NCBI RefSeq assembly: GCF_029946515.1
Contig: NZ_JARZHH010000047.1
Location: 1 to 64,000, forward strand
Source of the DNA: Polyangium sp. 6x1
Lineage (GTDB): Bacteria; Myxococcota_A; Polyangia; Polyangiales; Polyangiaceae
Length of the DNA stretch: 64,000 nt
Direction: 5' to 3'
The first letter of the stretch is position 1. Each line of letters starts with the position of its first letter. The notes beneath the pieces were generated by a model. It saw nothing but the letters and a program-made list of their open reading frames with translations, had not been told where the DNA came from and ran no database searches. Both the position numbers and the translations under genes were made by a program. Below are positions 25,720 to 34,206 of this stretch, piece by piece.

Positions 25720-26682
25720 ATGAATTTACTTCACCGCTCGTTGCAATTCTTGGTCCCCGCGGTGGTCGTCTTCTCTGCCTGCGGGGTCACGCCCACGGGC
25801 ACGCGTCCTTCGGGGAGCGGCGGCGAGGGCGGCGAATCGAGCGGAGGGCACGGCGGGAGCGCCGGGGCCGGCGGGAGCGCCGGATCGGGCGGCGAGGGCG
25901 GAGATCTTTTCGGCGACGGCGGAATCATGGGCGCAGGAGGTGGCTCCGGCGACGACACGTGCGCCGAGGAGGCGAAGCTCGTCTACATCATCGGTCAGGA
26001 CAACGAGCTCTACAGCTTCAACCCCCCCACGCTCGAAGTGAAGCTCATCGGCGTGATCGACTGCCCCACCGGCGGCCTCGGCACGCCGTTCTCGATGGCC
26101 GTCGATCGCAAAGGGACCGCGTGGATCCTCTTCAGCGACGGCCGCATTTACCACGTCGACGTGAAGACCGCGGCCTGCGCGGCGACGACGTTCGCCCCGG
26201 GACAGCAGGGGTTTTCCACGTTCGGAATGGGGTTCGTCTCCGATTCGAAGGGCAGCTCGGCCGAGACGCTCTACGTCGCCGACTACAACGGCAAGGGCCT
26301 CGCGCGGATCAACACGCAGACGCTCGAGCTGTCGTTCGTCGGCCCGTGGGACCAGCTCTCCGGCGCGGCCGAGCTCACGGGCACGGGCGACGCGCGTCTC
26401 TTTGGCTTCTTCAATTACACCCCGATCATCATCGCGGAGATCGACAAGGCCTCCGGAAACATCCTGAGCCAGGCCCCGCAACCCTCGGTGTCGATCGGGA
26501 GCGGCTGGGCGTTCGCGTTCTGGGGCGGCGATTTCTGGCTGTTCACGAGCCCCACGGGCGACTCGCAGATCCAGCAATATCGACCCTCGACCGGCACGAC
26601 GACCGTCGTGAAGACGGGCCTCGGCACGAACATCGTCGGCGCGGGCGTCTCCACCTGCGCGCCGGTCGAGACGCCGAAGTGA
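25720..26682 (+). CDS. Lipoprotein with Gly-rich linker and propeller-like domain
   Basis: 320 residues. The signal ends VVFSACGVTP (lipobox Cys at about 21), followed by about 70 residues of Gly/Ser/Ala linker. The globular part from KLVYIIGQDNELYSFNPPTLEVKLIG onward has repeated strands of the form VYxxDxxNxLYxFxPxTLE, SMAVDRKGTAWILFSDGRIYHVD and LYVADYNGKGLARINTQTLEL, suggesting a beta-propeller. Function unknown. GGAGG sits 6-10 bp before the ATG. The stop is 3 bp from the convergent CAP-domain gene. Confidence 0.72.
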   Translation: MNLLHRSLQFLVPAVVVFSACGVTPTGTRPSGSGGEGGESSGGHGGSAGAGGSAGSGGEGGDLFGDGGIMGAGGGSGDDTCAEEAKLVYIIGQDNELYSFNPPTLEVKLIGVIDCPTGGLGTPFSMAVDRKGTAWILFSDGRIYHVDVKTAACAATTFAPGQQGFSTFGMGFVSDSKGSSAETLYVADYNGKGLARINTQTLELSFVGPWDQLSGAAELTGTGDARLFGFFNYTPIIIAEIDKASGNILSQAPQPSVSIGSGWAFAFWGGDFWLFTSPTGDSQIQQYRPSTGTTTVVKTGLGTNIVGAGVSTCAPVETPK

Positions 26683-26685
26683 GCG

Positions 26686-27384
26686 TTACTGGAAATTGAT
26701 CGCGATCCACCCGCCGACGGGGCTGAAGCCGCAGGCGACCTTCGAGAAGTACTTCGCGCTCATGTTCACGTAATGCCCGCAGACGTCGCCCGAGGATTGC
26801 CCGTAGAAATCGCAATTCGGGCAGTTCGGGTTGTACCCCTCGTTGCAGGCGTCGCAGCCGGAGCAGCCGGCCTGGTCTCGCTCGGCCCACATCTGATCGA
26901 GGCACCCCGCGACGTTTTCGGCCCCGTGGCCCAGGCACTCGTTCTGGCCGCTGCCATTGCAGGTCGGGTAAAGGCCCATGCCCCAGGAGCCGTGGGCCTT
27001 GTTGTTTTGCTGATCCCACGTCGCCTGCTGGTCCACGCAGGGCTCGGCCTCCTTCCAGCGCGCATACGGCGGCAGCCCCTTCGCGGCGCGGTGCGCGTTG
27101 ATCGTGTCGACGCACGCCTGCCGGGCCGCCTCGTAGGGATCGGCCCCGCCGCCGCCCTGGCCGCCGCCGCCCTGGCCGCCGCCGCCCGGGCCGCCGCCGC
27201 CCGGGCCGCCGCTCGCGCTTGACGAGCTGCTGCTCGGCGTGCCTCCTTGTCCGGCCGCGCCGCCGCTCCCGTCGCCGCCTGCCCCGCCTTCACCGCCGTT
27301 CCCTTGCGAATCCGCGTTCGAGCACGCGACGCCGCCGAGCGCACAAAGACCCAGAAAAACCCGATAGGCCATCTTCATCGACAT
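26686..27384 (-). CDS. CAP/SCP-domain lipoprotein
   Basis: 232 residues. Signal ending LGGVACSNAD, then about 60 residues of Gly/Ser-rich linker. The C-terminal domain (about 85-232) resembles a CAP (SCP/PR-1) fold: RQACVDTINAHRAAKGLPPYARW at its start, the internal GHGAENVAG and the CGHYVNMSAKYFSKVACG motif that replaces the usual GHYTQVVW. Ten or more cysteines probably form disulfides. Role in the envelope unknown. AAGGAG precedes the ATG at good spacing. Confidence 0.8.
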   Translation of the reverse strand: MSMKMAYRVFLGLCALGGVACSNADSQGNGGEGGAGGDGSGGAAGQGGTPSSSSSSASGGPGGGGPGGGGQGGGGQGGGGADPYEAARQACVDTINAHRAAKGLPPYARWKEAEPCVDQQATWDQQNNKAHGSWGMGLYPTCNGSGQNECLGHGAENVAGCLDQMWAERDQAGCSGCDACNEGYNPNCPNCDFYGQSSGDVCGHYVNMSAKYFSKVACGFSPVGGWIAINFQ

Positions 27385-27466
27385 GCAGAAGCTCCTTGCT
27401 TACCGCGTCGAGTGTAGAGGACGAAAACGGGCGTCTGGAACGAAAAACGACCGAGACGTGTGGGCG

Positions 27467-28678
27467 TCAAACCCGTTTGTCGGAAGGTGCAGGGGCGCGG
27501 CGCGGCCTCGCGGCGCGGCGCTTCATGACGTACCGGATGGCCTCCTCCAGGTTCCCGAGCGTCACGACGCTCCCGAGATCGACGCCGAGCCCCACGAGCG
27601 CCGTGGCCACGCCGGGATTGACGCCCGTCACGAGCGCAGTCGCGCCGAGCAGCCCGAGCGCGCGCAGCACCTTGAAGAGGTGATCGGCGGTCGTCGTGTC
27701 GACCCCGTCGATGCCCGTCATGTCGAGGATCACGTAATGCGCCTGGTCCGCCACGACCGCGTCGAGCAAGGTGGCGAGGATCCGCTCGGCGCGCCCCGCG
27801 TCGATCGCCCCGACGAGCGGCAGCGCGAGCACGCCCTCCCAGACGCGCACGATCGGCGTGGAGAGCGTGCGGATCGCGCCCTCTTGCTGCGCGATGAGGT
27901 CGAGCTGCTGGCGGAGCGTGCGTTCGGCCTCGATACGCTCGGTGACGTCCATCGCGACGCCGAGCACGCCCGTGACCGTGTCGCCATCCTCGCCCGTGAT
28001 CGGGATGTATCGGCATTCCCAGGACGCGCCGCCCGCCTCGGCGAGGGTGACCGAGGGGATGCCGGCGAGGGCGCCGCGGATCGCGGTGACGATTTCGGGG
28101 ACGTCGCGGTAGATATCGAATGCGCTCACGCCGACGACCTCGCCGGGCGCATAGCCGAGCGCGCGCAGCCCGGCGCCGTCGGACAGCGTGAAGATGCCTT
28201 TTTCGTCTGTGGACCAGAGCACGAGCGGGGTATTGTCGAGCATGCGCCGGAGAAAGCCACGCTCGGCGGCGAGCGTGTCGCGTGTCGTGGTCGCCTCGGT
28301 CGTGTCACGAACGAAAGCGGCGCGGCCGATGATTTCTCCGTTTTCGTCGCGCAGGGCGCGGAGAACCCATTCGCAATGGATGCGCGCGCCGTCCTTCCCG
28401 ATACACGGGGCCGTGAACGACGGCGGGCTCTGCGTGTCGAGCTGGGCGAGGAGCGCGCCCCGGTCGACGTCTGCGTCGGGGCCGAGGAGGTCGAGCATCG
28501 TCTTTCCGACGATCTCGGCCTCGCTGTAGCCGAACATCCGCTCGGCGCCCGGGTTCCAGGCCACGATGGTCCCGTTCGCGTCGAGGCCCACGATGCACGT
28601 GGGCGTTTCGCGCGCGAGCGCTCGCAGCATCTTCGGGTCCTCGAAATAAGCCGGCGCAGTACGTTCCTCGATCCCCAT
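27467..28678 (-). CDS. PAS-PAS-STAS protein, RsbR-like
   Basis: 403-residue cytoplasmic sensor. Two PAS units occupy about 20-130 (TCIVGLDANGTIVAWNPGAERMFGYSEAEIVGK) and 140-255 (LVLWSTDEKGIFTLSDGAGLRALGY), then a short coiled-coil linker (ERTLRQQLDLIAQQEGAIRTL) and a STAS domain (270-375) with YVILDMTGIDGVDTTTADHL, the RsbR/RsbS-type site including phosphorylatable Thr residues. Such proteins form stressosome-like complexes with RsbS and RsbT, but neither gene is nearby. The neighbouring genes are unrelated exported proteins. Confidence 0.85.
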   Translation of the reverse strand: MGIEERTAPAYFEDPKMLRALARETPTCIVGLDANGTIVAWNPGAERMFGYSEAEIVGKTMLDLLGPDADVDRGALLAQLDTQSPPSFTAPCIGKDGARIHCEWVLRALRDENGEIIGRAAFVRDTTEATTTRDTLAAERGFLRRMLDNTPLVLWSTDEKGIFTLSDGAGLRALGYAPGEVVGVSAFDIYRDVPEIVTAIRGALAGIPSVTLAEAGGASWECRYIPITGEDGDTVTGVLGVAMDVTERIEAERTLRQQLDLIAQQEGAIRTLSTPIVRVWEGVLALPLVGAIDAGRAERILATLLDAVVADQAHYVILDMTGIDGVDTTTADHLFKVLRALGLLGATALVTGVNPGVATALVGLGVDLGSVVTLGNLEEAIRYVMKRRAARPRRAPAPSDKRV

Positions 28679-28843
28679 TCGGCGGATGTATCAAAAGTGC
28701 AGCCGCCCGAAAAGCGTTGTCATGTCGGGGAGTGCGCTCGATGACGGGATTATCGGGATACGCCGCGGGTGTCATTGCGATGACGGTAGGCGTGCCCTCG
28801 GGTGGCGGTCGCGGAGGGTTTGGCGGAGTGAGCCGGGTCGCCC

Positions 28844-30103
28844 TCACGAAACGAAGGGTTGCGTCGAATGGCGATGCGATCGCGCCGCGCCATGGGCACG
28901 ACCCTGCTCGACGAGCGCGTCGCCCGCCGGGCGCAGGACCTGCGCCGCCGCCTGCCGCCGCAGCGAGAGGACCTCTTCCGCGGGCAGGAAGCCGTGCTCC
29001 CGGGGCGGCTCCTCCCCCGGGACACTCGCGTCCGCGCACGCCATCCGGAGCGCCTTTTCGAGCGTCGCCGCGACCTCGGCCGCGAGCGCCGCGCCGCCCG
29101 TGCCGATCGCCCAGCGCACGAAGGCCCAGCCGAGCTCGGCGTGGCGCATTTCGTCCTCGGCGATCTCCAGCAATGCGAGGCGCACCGCGCGTGGCCCCGC
29201 CTCCGCGGCCGACGCGGCCGCCTCGATGGCCGCGAGCGTCTCGCCCACGCACCCCTCGACGACCGTGGCGAGCGTGGCCGCCGTGAGCGAGCCGAGATCC
29301 TCGAAGGCCCCGTCCACGGCGAGCGGCCCGAAGCCGAGCGGCGCGCCTCCATACGCCGACGCGAGCGACATGGCGAGGCGCGCGTGCCGCACCTCGTCGA
29401 GCGCCGCATGATGGGCCGCCTCGACGAGCGCGGGCGGCGCGCCGAGCGCCATCAGCGCCATCGAGAAGCGGGCGAACGAGGCCACGGAGGCGTGCTCGTT
29501 CCGGCCTTGCTCGGCCCAGCGCCGCGCGAGGAGGGCGCGCACCTCGGCCGGGAGCGCGGCCGTATCGAGCTCGTGCAGGGCCGCATTGAAATTGCGCAGG
29601 GCCGTCGCGCGATCGGCGGGCGCGTCGAGCGCGCTCGACCAGGCGCTCGGCCCTTCGCGCACGTCGGCGAGCCGGGGTTTCCCCTGCACGAGGAGGGGCC
29701 GACCGGTGCAGCCGATCGAGCCGACGAGATAACAGCACGCTTCCGGGGCGGCGGGATTTTCATTGGCATACGGCCCGCGGAGCGGCTCGCATTCGCATTC
29801 CCCGGAGCCCGGCGGCCGGCCCGTGAGGACGACCTCGTCCGTGCCCGGACACACGCCATTCAGGGGCGCGGTGCAGAGCGTGATGTCGCAGCACTGGCCG
29901 TAATAGCCGATTTCAATTTCGGGCGAGGGCTCGTGCACGGGCCCGTAGCAGGCGGGCGCCGGGGTGGGCTCGAGGTTCTGGGTCGGGGCCGCCGGGCCAG
30001 GGGCGCCGGGGCCGCCCTCGACGTCGGCCCCGCACCCCGAGGCCAGGAGGAGGCTTGCGCCCCATTGAGAAGCGACGAGAAGGCGATGAAGGAAGACGCG
30101 CAT
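28844..30103 (-). CDS. Ferritin-like di-iron lipoprotein with Cys-rich N-terminal region
   Basis: 419 residues. The signal ends LLLASGCGAD. About 50-135 is a Cys-rich region (GQCCDITLC, GECECEPL, EACCYLVGSIGC). The C-terminal half (about 190-330) is a four-helix ferritin-like domain with a full candidate di-iron set: Glu203 (RNEHASVASF), Glu237 and His240 (DEVRHA), Glu288 (CVGETLA) and Glu318 with His321 (EDEMRHAEL). A membrane-anchored, exported di-iron protein is unusual; oxidase or metal-handling roles are possible. It is divergent from rsmG. Confidence 0.78.
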   Translation of the reverse strand: MRVFLHRLLVASQWGASLLLASGCGADVEGGPGAPGPAAPTQNLEPTPAPACYGPVHEPSPEIEIGYYGQCCDITLCTAPLNGVCPGTDEVVLTGRPPGSGECECEPLRGPYANENPAAPEACCYLVGSIGCTGRPLLVQGKPRLADVREGPSAWSSALDAPADRATALRNFNAALHELDTAALPAEVRALLARRWAEQGRNEHASVASFARFSMALMALGAPPALVEAAHHAALDEVRHARLAMSLASAYGGAPLGFGPLAVDGAFEDLGSLTAATLATVVEGCVGETLAAIEAAASAAEAGPRAVRLALLEIAEDEMRHAELGWAFVRWAIGTGGAALAAEVAATLEKALRMACADASVPGEEPPREHGFLPAEEVLSLRRQAAAQVLRPAGDALVEQGRAHGAARSHRHSTQPFVS

Positions 30104-30219
30104 GAAGAGCCACGTGGCAACCCGCGTGCCGCCGCGCGCGCCGGTGTTTTTCGCGTCGATGCCTCCGTGGGCTGTGCCTGCTTGTGCCGAGTGCGCCGGG
30201 GCGTGCTACGTCCGTTGGC

Positions 30220-30939
30220 GTGACCCAGGCCGCCCGTCCTCCCCTCCCGCTCCCGATCAGCACGCCTCTTTCGCCTCCGGATGGCTTCGAGGCGCGCCTC
30301 GCGGAGATCGGCGTTCGCCTCGACGCGCCCGTCCTCGCGACGCTCGGCGACTACCTCGCGCGCCTGCTCGCGATGAACGAGCAGATGAACCTCACCGCGA
30401 TCAAAGATCCGAGCGAAGCCTGGGAGAAACACGCGCTCGACGCGCTCACGCTCGTGCCCTTGCTCGCGGACGTCGGCGCGGGATCGCGGCTCGTCGATGT
30501 CGGCTCGGGCGGCGGCCTGCCAGGCATTCCGATCGCGATCGCTCGGCCCGATCTCCAGGTCACGCTGGTCGACGCGACCCAGAAAAAAACAGTCTTTCTC
30601 TCGGCCGTCGCCGCCGCGCTCGGCCTCGGGAACGTGGAAGCGCGCACCGGGCGCGCCGAGCAGCTCGGGGCAGGCGAGCTCCGCGGGAGGTTCGACGTCG
30701 TGACGGCGCGCGCCGTGGCGCGATTGAACCTGCTCGTGCCGCTCACCGCGCCGCTCGCGAAGCCGGGCGGACTCGTGCTCCTGGTCAAAGGCCAGCGCGC
30801 CGACGAGGAGCTCGCCGAGGCGAAGCGCGTGCTCGCCGAGCAAGGGGCGGCCCACGAGAAGACGGTCGCGACGCCGACGGGCAGGATCGTCGTGCTCCGG
30901 CGAGGATCGGGCGAGGCGCGGCGCAAGCCGAAGCGGTGA
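30220..30939 (+). CDS. rsmG: 16S rRNA (guanine-527-N7)-methyltransferase RsmG
   Basis: About 239 residues. It shows the RsmG pattern: YLARLLAMNEQMNLTAIKDPSEAWEKHALDALT at the N-terminus, the SAM site LVDVGSGGGLPGIPIAIARP, VTLVDATQKKTVFL, DVVTARAVARLNLLVPL and GGLVLLVKGQ. It methylates G527 of 16S rRNA; loss in other bacteria gives low-level streptomycin resistance. No ATG is available; the GTG at 30220 is used, with a GTG at 30184 as alternative. Unlike many bacteria, it is not next to mnmG or parAB here. Confidence 0.92.
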   Translation: MTQAARPPLPLPISTPLSPPDGFEARLAEIGVRLDAPVLATLGDYLARLLAMNEQMNLTAIKDPSEAWEKHALDALTLVPLLADVGAGSRLVDVGSGGGLPGIPIAIARPDLQVTLVDATQKKTVFLSAVAAALGLGNVEARTGRAEQLGAGELRGRFDVVTARAVARLNLLVPLTAPLAKPGGLVLLVKGQRADEELAEAKRVLAEQGAAHEKTVATPTGRIVVLRRGSGEARRKPKR

Positions 30940-30967
30940 GGTCTCCGGGGCGCGGGCGTGACCACGC

Positions 30968-31768
30968 TCAGAATTCGAACGTCGATTGCACGATGGGATT
31001 GCCGTAATCGTCGACGTCCGGCGGCCAGCCTCCCGTGCGGACCACGAGGTTCGGCGCGGCCTCGAACACGCCACGCCCGTGCGTGTGCCCGCAGAGCACG
31101 GTGATGCGCGTGCCGGGATGGTTCGTGGCGTGCTCGCGGAGGACCTCGCCCGTCGAGACGCACGTGAACCACGGGAGCCAATCCGGCCCCGATTGCGCGC
31201 CCTCGTACCAGCAGGATTGGGGGAAGGGCGGGACGTGCGTCAGGACGAACAGCTCCTCGGTCTCGGGCGCGCGGGCGAGCTTTTCACGCAGCGCGCGGGC
31301 CTCGTCGGCGCCGAGCCGCTGGAGGAGCTCGATCCGCGCGAAAGGATCCCAGCGCGCCTCGAAGAAGTCGGTGATCAGGTGCCAGTCGGAGAGCTGGATC
31401 GGCGAATCGAGGTTGCCGCAGCGCGCATCACCCCAGCCATCGACGCCGAGCAGCACGACGCGGTCGGTGAGCCGCACCGGATGGACGCCGGGCAGCCAGG
31501 TCGCGAGCTCGGGGATGCCTGTGACCTGCTCGCGTACGTGGCGAATGCTCGATCGATAATAGTCGTGGTTCCCCAGCACGAAATACACCTTCGCGCCGGT
31601 CTTCGTCGCGATCTCGTCGACGAAATGCACGACCGAGTCGGCCTCGGCGATGTCACCGGTCAAGAAGACGATGTCCGGCGCCTCCGCCCTGACGGTCTCG
31701 TAGAATCGGTGGAGAGCGCGAGGGAGGGGAAAGTTCAGGTGGATGTCCGTGAGCCACGTCGCGCGCAT
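30968..31768 (-). CDS. Calcineurin-like metallophosphoesterase
   Basis: 266-residue soluble phosphoesterase with all five metal-site blocks: WLTDIHLN, FLTGDIAEAD, VLGNHDYY, LTHVPPF and VLCGHTHGRG. The order and spacing match cytosolic calcineurin-fold phosphoesterases. The substrate is unknown. It is convergent with rsmG (stops 28 bp apart) and starts about 40 bp from the stop of the double-receiver gene on the same strand, so it could be a last member of that operon, though the promoter situation is unclear. Confidence 0.87.
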   Translation of the reverse strand: MRATWLTDIHLNFPLPRALHRFYETVRAEAPDIVFLTGDIAEADSVVHFVDEIATKTGAKVYFVLGNHDYYRSSIRHVREQVTGIPELATWLPGVHPVRLTDRVVLLGVDGWGDARCGNLDSPIQLSDWHLITDFFEARWDPFARIELLQRLGADEARALREKLARAPETEELFVLTHVPPFPQSCWYEGAQSGPDWLPWFTCVSTGEVLREHATNHPGTRITVLCGHTHGRGVFEAAPNLVVRTGGWPPDVDDYGNPIVQSTFEF

Positions 31769-31808
31769 GACGAGCGGAAGCGTACCACGCCCGCGCGTGA
31801 CGCGTCGC

Positions 31809-32537
31809 TCAAGCGGATTGCACCGTCACAATGGGAAGTTTCTCCTCGATCTGTCCGAGCAGCCACTCGATGAAATTCTCCTTTGGCATGACGCGCGAGA
31901 CGTGGAGCCCCGACCAGATGGGAGACCGGACCGCGGAGGTGTCGCAGCTCTGCACGACGACGGGCAGATCGCGGATGCGGGCGTCGCTGCGGATCGCGCG
32001 GACGAGCTCCACCCCGTTCATCACGGGCATGTGGATGTCCGTGATGACCAGCGCGACCGCGTGCGACGCGAGGATGGAGAGCGCCTCGCGGCCGTTCTCG
32101 GCCTCGAGCACCTGAAACCGTGGCTCCAGCACCGACCGATACACGTGACGCAGGAACGCGTCGTCCTCGACGAGCAGGATGGCCCCGCCCGCGGCCCCGC
32201 CGAGGACTCGCTCCACCACCGCCCGGAGCTCCCCGGCCGTCACCGGCTTCTCGATGTACCCCGAGACGCCGTGGAGGATGGCCTCGGCCTCGCGCTTCAC
32301 CACCGTGACGAAGACCGTGGGGATGCCCTGGCCCCGGAGGACGCGGTTCAAGGCAAACCCATCCATCTCCGGCATGAGGATGTCGACGAGGGCGAGGTCC
32401 GGCTTCCATGTCGAGATTCCCTGGAGCGCGTCGCGACTGCTCGGGCTCGTGTGCACGTCGTGCCCGACGTCGGCGAGCGCGGCAGCCATCCAGATCCTGG
32501 TTTCGTCGTCGTCGTCCACGATCAGGAGTTTCGCCAT
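31809..32537 (-). CDS. Tandem receiver-domain protein
   Basis: 242 residues, two response-regulator receiver domains and no output domain. REC1: LLIVDDDDETR, phosphoacceptor Asp52 (LALVDILMPEMDG), Lys of GYIEKPV. REC2: ILLVEDDAFLR, phosphoacceptor Asp167 (LVITDIHMPVMNG), with MPKE near the end. It lies 29 bp downstream of a histidine kinase in a five-gene operon, so it is the likely phosphoacceptor of that kinase and may work by protein contact or as part of a relay. Confidence 0.85.
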   Translation of the reverse strand: MAKLLIVDDDDETRIWMAAALADVGHDVHTSPSSRDALQGISTWKPDLALVDILMPEMDGFALNRVLRGQGIPTVFVTVVKREAEAILHGVSGYIEKPVTAGELRAVVERVLGGAAGGAILLVEDDAFLRHVYRSVLEPRFQVLEAENGREALSILASHAVALVITDIHMPVMNGVELVRAIRSDARIRDLPVVVQSCDTSAVRSPIWSGLHVSRVMPKENFIEWLLGQIEEKLPIVTVQSA

Positions 32538-32566
32538 GGCCCGTCCTTTCCTAGCTCCTCACTCCT

Positions 32567-33688
32567 TCACGCCGCCATGGCCCCTGTCGAGGTGGGGGCT
32601 TTGCGGAGCCGGAACCAGAACCGGGAGCCTCCTTCGGGGAGCGCGGCGTACCCGATCGTGCCGCCCCAGCGCTCGACGGTGATGCGGCAGAAGTAGAGCC
32701 CGAGCCCCGTGCCCGCCTCGGGCCCGATCCCCCGGCCGAAGCGCTGGAACAGGCGCGGCGCGAGCGAAGGCGGCACGCCGGGCCCCTCGTCCTCCACGCT
32801 CACCTCGATGCTCGTGTCCTCTTCGCGCACGCGCACGCGGATGTTGCCCCCGACCGGGCTGTGCCGGACCGCGTTGTCGAGCAGGTTCGCGAGCACCCGC
32901 ACGAGCCGAGGCTCGTCCGCGACGACGAGGCTGCCCGGCGGCGGCATGTCCCGCTCGATCCGCACGTTCCGGCCGCGCGCCGTGAGCTCGTGCTCCGCGA
33001 CGACGCGGGTGAGCCCGGCGCGCAGATCGCACACCACGGTCTCCTCGTGCGCGGCGTCCGGGCCCTCGTGCTCGGAGGCGAACACGCTCAGGATCTCGCG
33101 GATCATCGAGCGCTGCCGGAGCGCCGCGTCGAGCGCGAGGTCGATCATGACGCCGTCCTCGCCCGGCGGATCGCGCTCGTCGAGGGACGAGAGCACGCCG
33201 AGGATCGTCTGCAGCGGGCTCGCGAGGTCGTGGACGATGCAGTGCACGAGGATGTCCTTCTGCTCGATCTCGCGGGAGAGCGCGTCGTAGGTGATGCGCA
33301 GCTCGCGCGCGCGCTGAAGGACCAGGCGCCGCTCGTGGAAGAGCTCGTCCGAGCGGGTGATCACGAGCAGCCGAGAGGTGCCGACGAGGAGCGCGGTCGC
33401 TTCGAGGGGAAGCTCCTCGCCGCCTTCGGCCGTCTCGCACCAGACGTCGGAGTCGAGCCGCGTCGCGCCTCCGCCCTGCCAGACGGCCTCCGCCTCGGGC
33501 AGGAAGACCTCGAGGAACGGGAACATGGCCTCCACGCGGATGGGTGTGCTCGCGAGCAGGACGCCCCGCGTCATGCGCGTGTACCAGTCGGGCGCGTCGC
33601 CTCGCTGCAAGAACGTACCATCCACCTGGCGTTCGAGGACGACCTTCCCGAGGGACGCGAGGATCGAGCTCACGATCGAGATCTCCAT
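32567..33688 (-). CDS. Sensor histidine kinase of the GTPase operon
   Basis: 373-residue cytoplasmic kinase without membrane helices. The N-terminal 120 residues have no recognised sensor domain. HisKA contains His153 in IVHDLASPLQTILG; the HATPase domain has NLLDNAVRHS, VEDEGPGVPP and GTGLGLYFCRI. The ATG at 33688 lies 14 bp after the GTPase stop. The position between a Ras-like GTPase and a tandem receiver suggests that GTPase state and phosphotransfer are linked, which is inference. Confidence 0.87.
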   Translation of the reverse strand: MEISIVSSILASLGKVVLERQVDGTFLQRGDAPDWYTRMTRGVLLASTPIRVEAMFPFLEVFLPEAEAVWQGGGATRLDSDVWCETAEGGEELPLEATALLVGTSRLLVITRSDELFHERRLVLQRARELRITYDALSREIEQKDILVHCIVHDLASPLQTILGVLSSLDERDPPGEDGVMIDLALDAALRQRSMIREILSVFASEHEGPDAAHEETVVCDLRAGLTRVVAEHELTARGRNVRIERDMPPPGSLVVADEPRLVRVLANLLDNAVRHSPVGGNIRVRVREEDTSIEVSVEDEGPGVPPSLAPRLFQRFGRGIGPEAGTGLGLYFCRITVERWGGTIGYAALPEGGSRFWFRLRKAPTSTGAMAA

Positions 33689-33702
33689 GGTGAGCGAGCC
33701 CT

Positions 33703-34206
33703 TCAGCGCTGGAGGAGCGCGTTGCCGAGCGCGCGGAAGGCTTCTTCGACGCCCGCGCCGGTCTTGGCGCTGGTCTCGAAGACGGGCCAGCGCGAGGCGA
33801 GCTCCCGCTCGTAGGCGTCGTCGAGCTCCCAGAAGTCGCGCAGATCGGCCTTGTTCAACACGAGGACGCGAGGGACGTCGCCGAGGTGCTCCGCGGCGGC
33901 TTGGTGGAGGGCCATCGCGGTCTCCACCGTGGCGCGGCGGGTCCCATCGGCGACGAGCAGATAGCCCGCGGCGCCGCGCAGGTACGAGAGGCGGACGCGC
34001 TGGAACTCGTCCTCGCCGCTCAGATCCCAGAGGACCAGGACGAGCACGTGCTCGCCGTAGACGAGGTGCTTCGTCTCGATCTTCGTCCCGATCGTGGTCT
34101 GGTACCGATCGGAGAAGATGCTGCGGACGAAGCGCGCGACGAGGCTCGTCTTGCCGACGCCCGTGGCGCCGAGCAGGCACACCTTCCGCTTCTCCAGCGT
34201 GCTCAT
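33703..34206 (-). CDS. Ras-like small GTPase (MglA/Rup-type)
   Basis: 167-residue GTPase with all G motifs: P-loop GATGVGKT (13-20), the switch I TTIGT (about 37-41), WDLSGE (60-65, equivalent to DTAGQ with Glu in place of catalytic Gln), NKAD (118-121) and TSAKT (145-149). Prokaryotic Ras-superfamily proteins of this kind include MglA, which sets polarity in Myxococcus. Replacement of the catalytic Gln suggests slow intrinsic hydrolysis and need for a GAP. ATGA coupling to the OmpA-like gene upstream indicates a shared complex. Confidence 0.88.
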   Translation of the reverse strand: MSTLEKRKVCLLGATGVGKTSLVARFVRSIFSDRYQTTIGTKIETKHLVYGEHVLVLVLWDLSGEDEFQRVRLSYLRGAAGYLLVADGTRRATVETAMALHQAAAEHLGDVPRVLVLNKADLRDFWELDDAYERELASRWPVFETSAKTGAGVEEAFRALGNALLQR

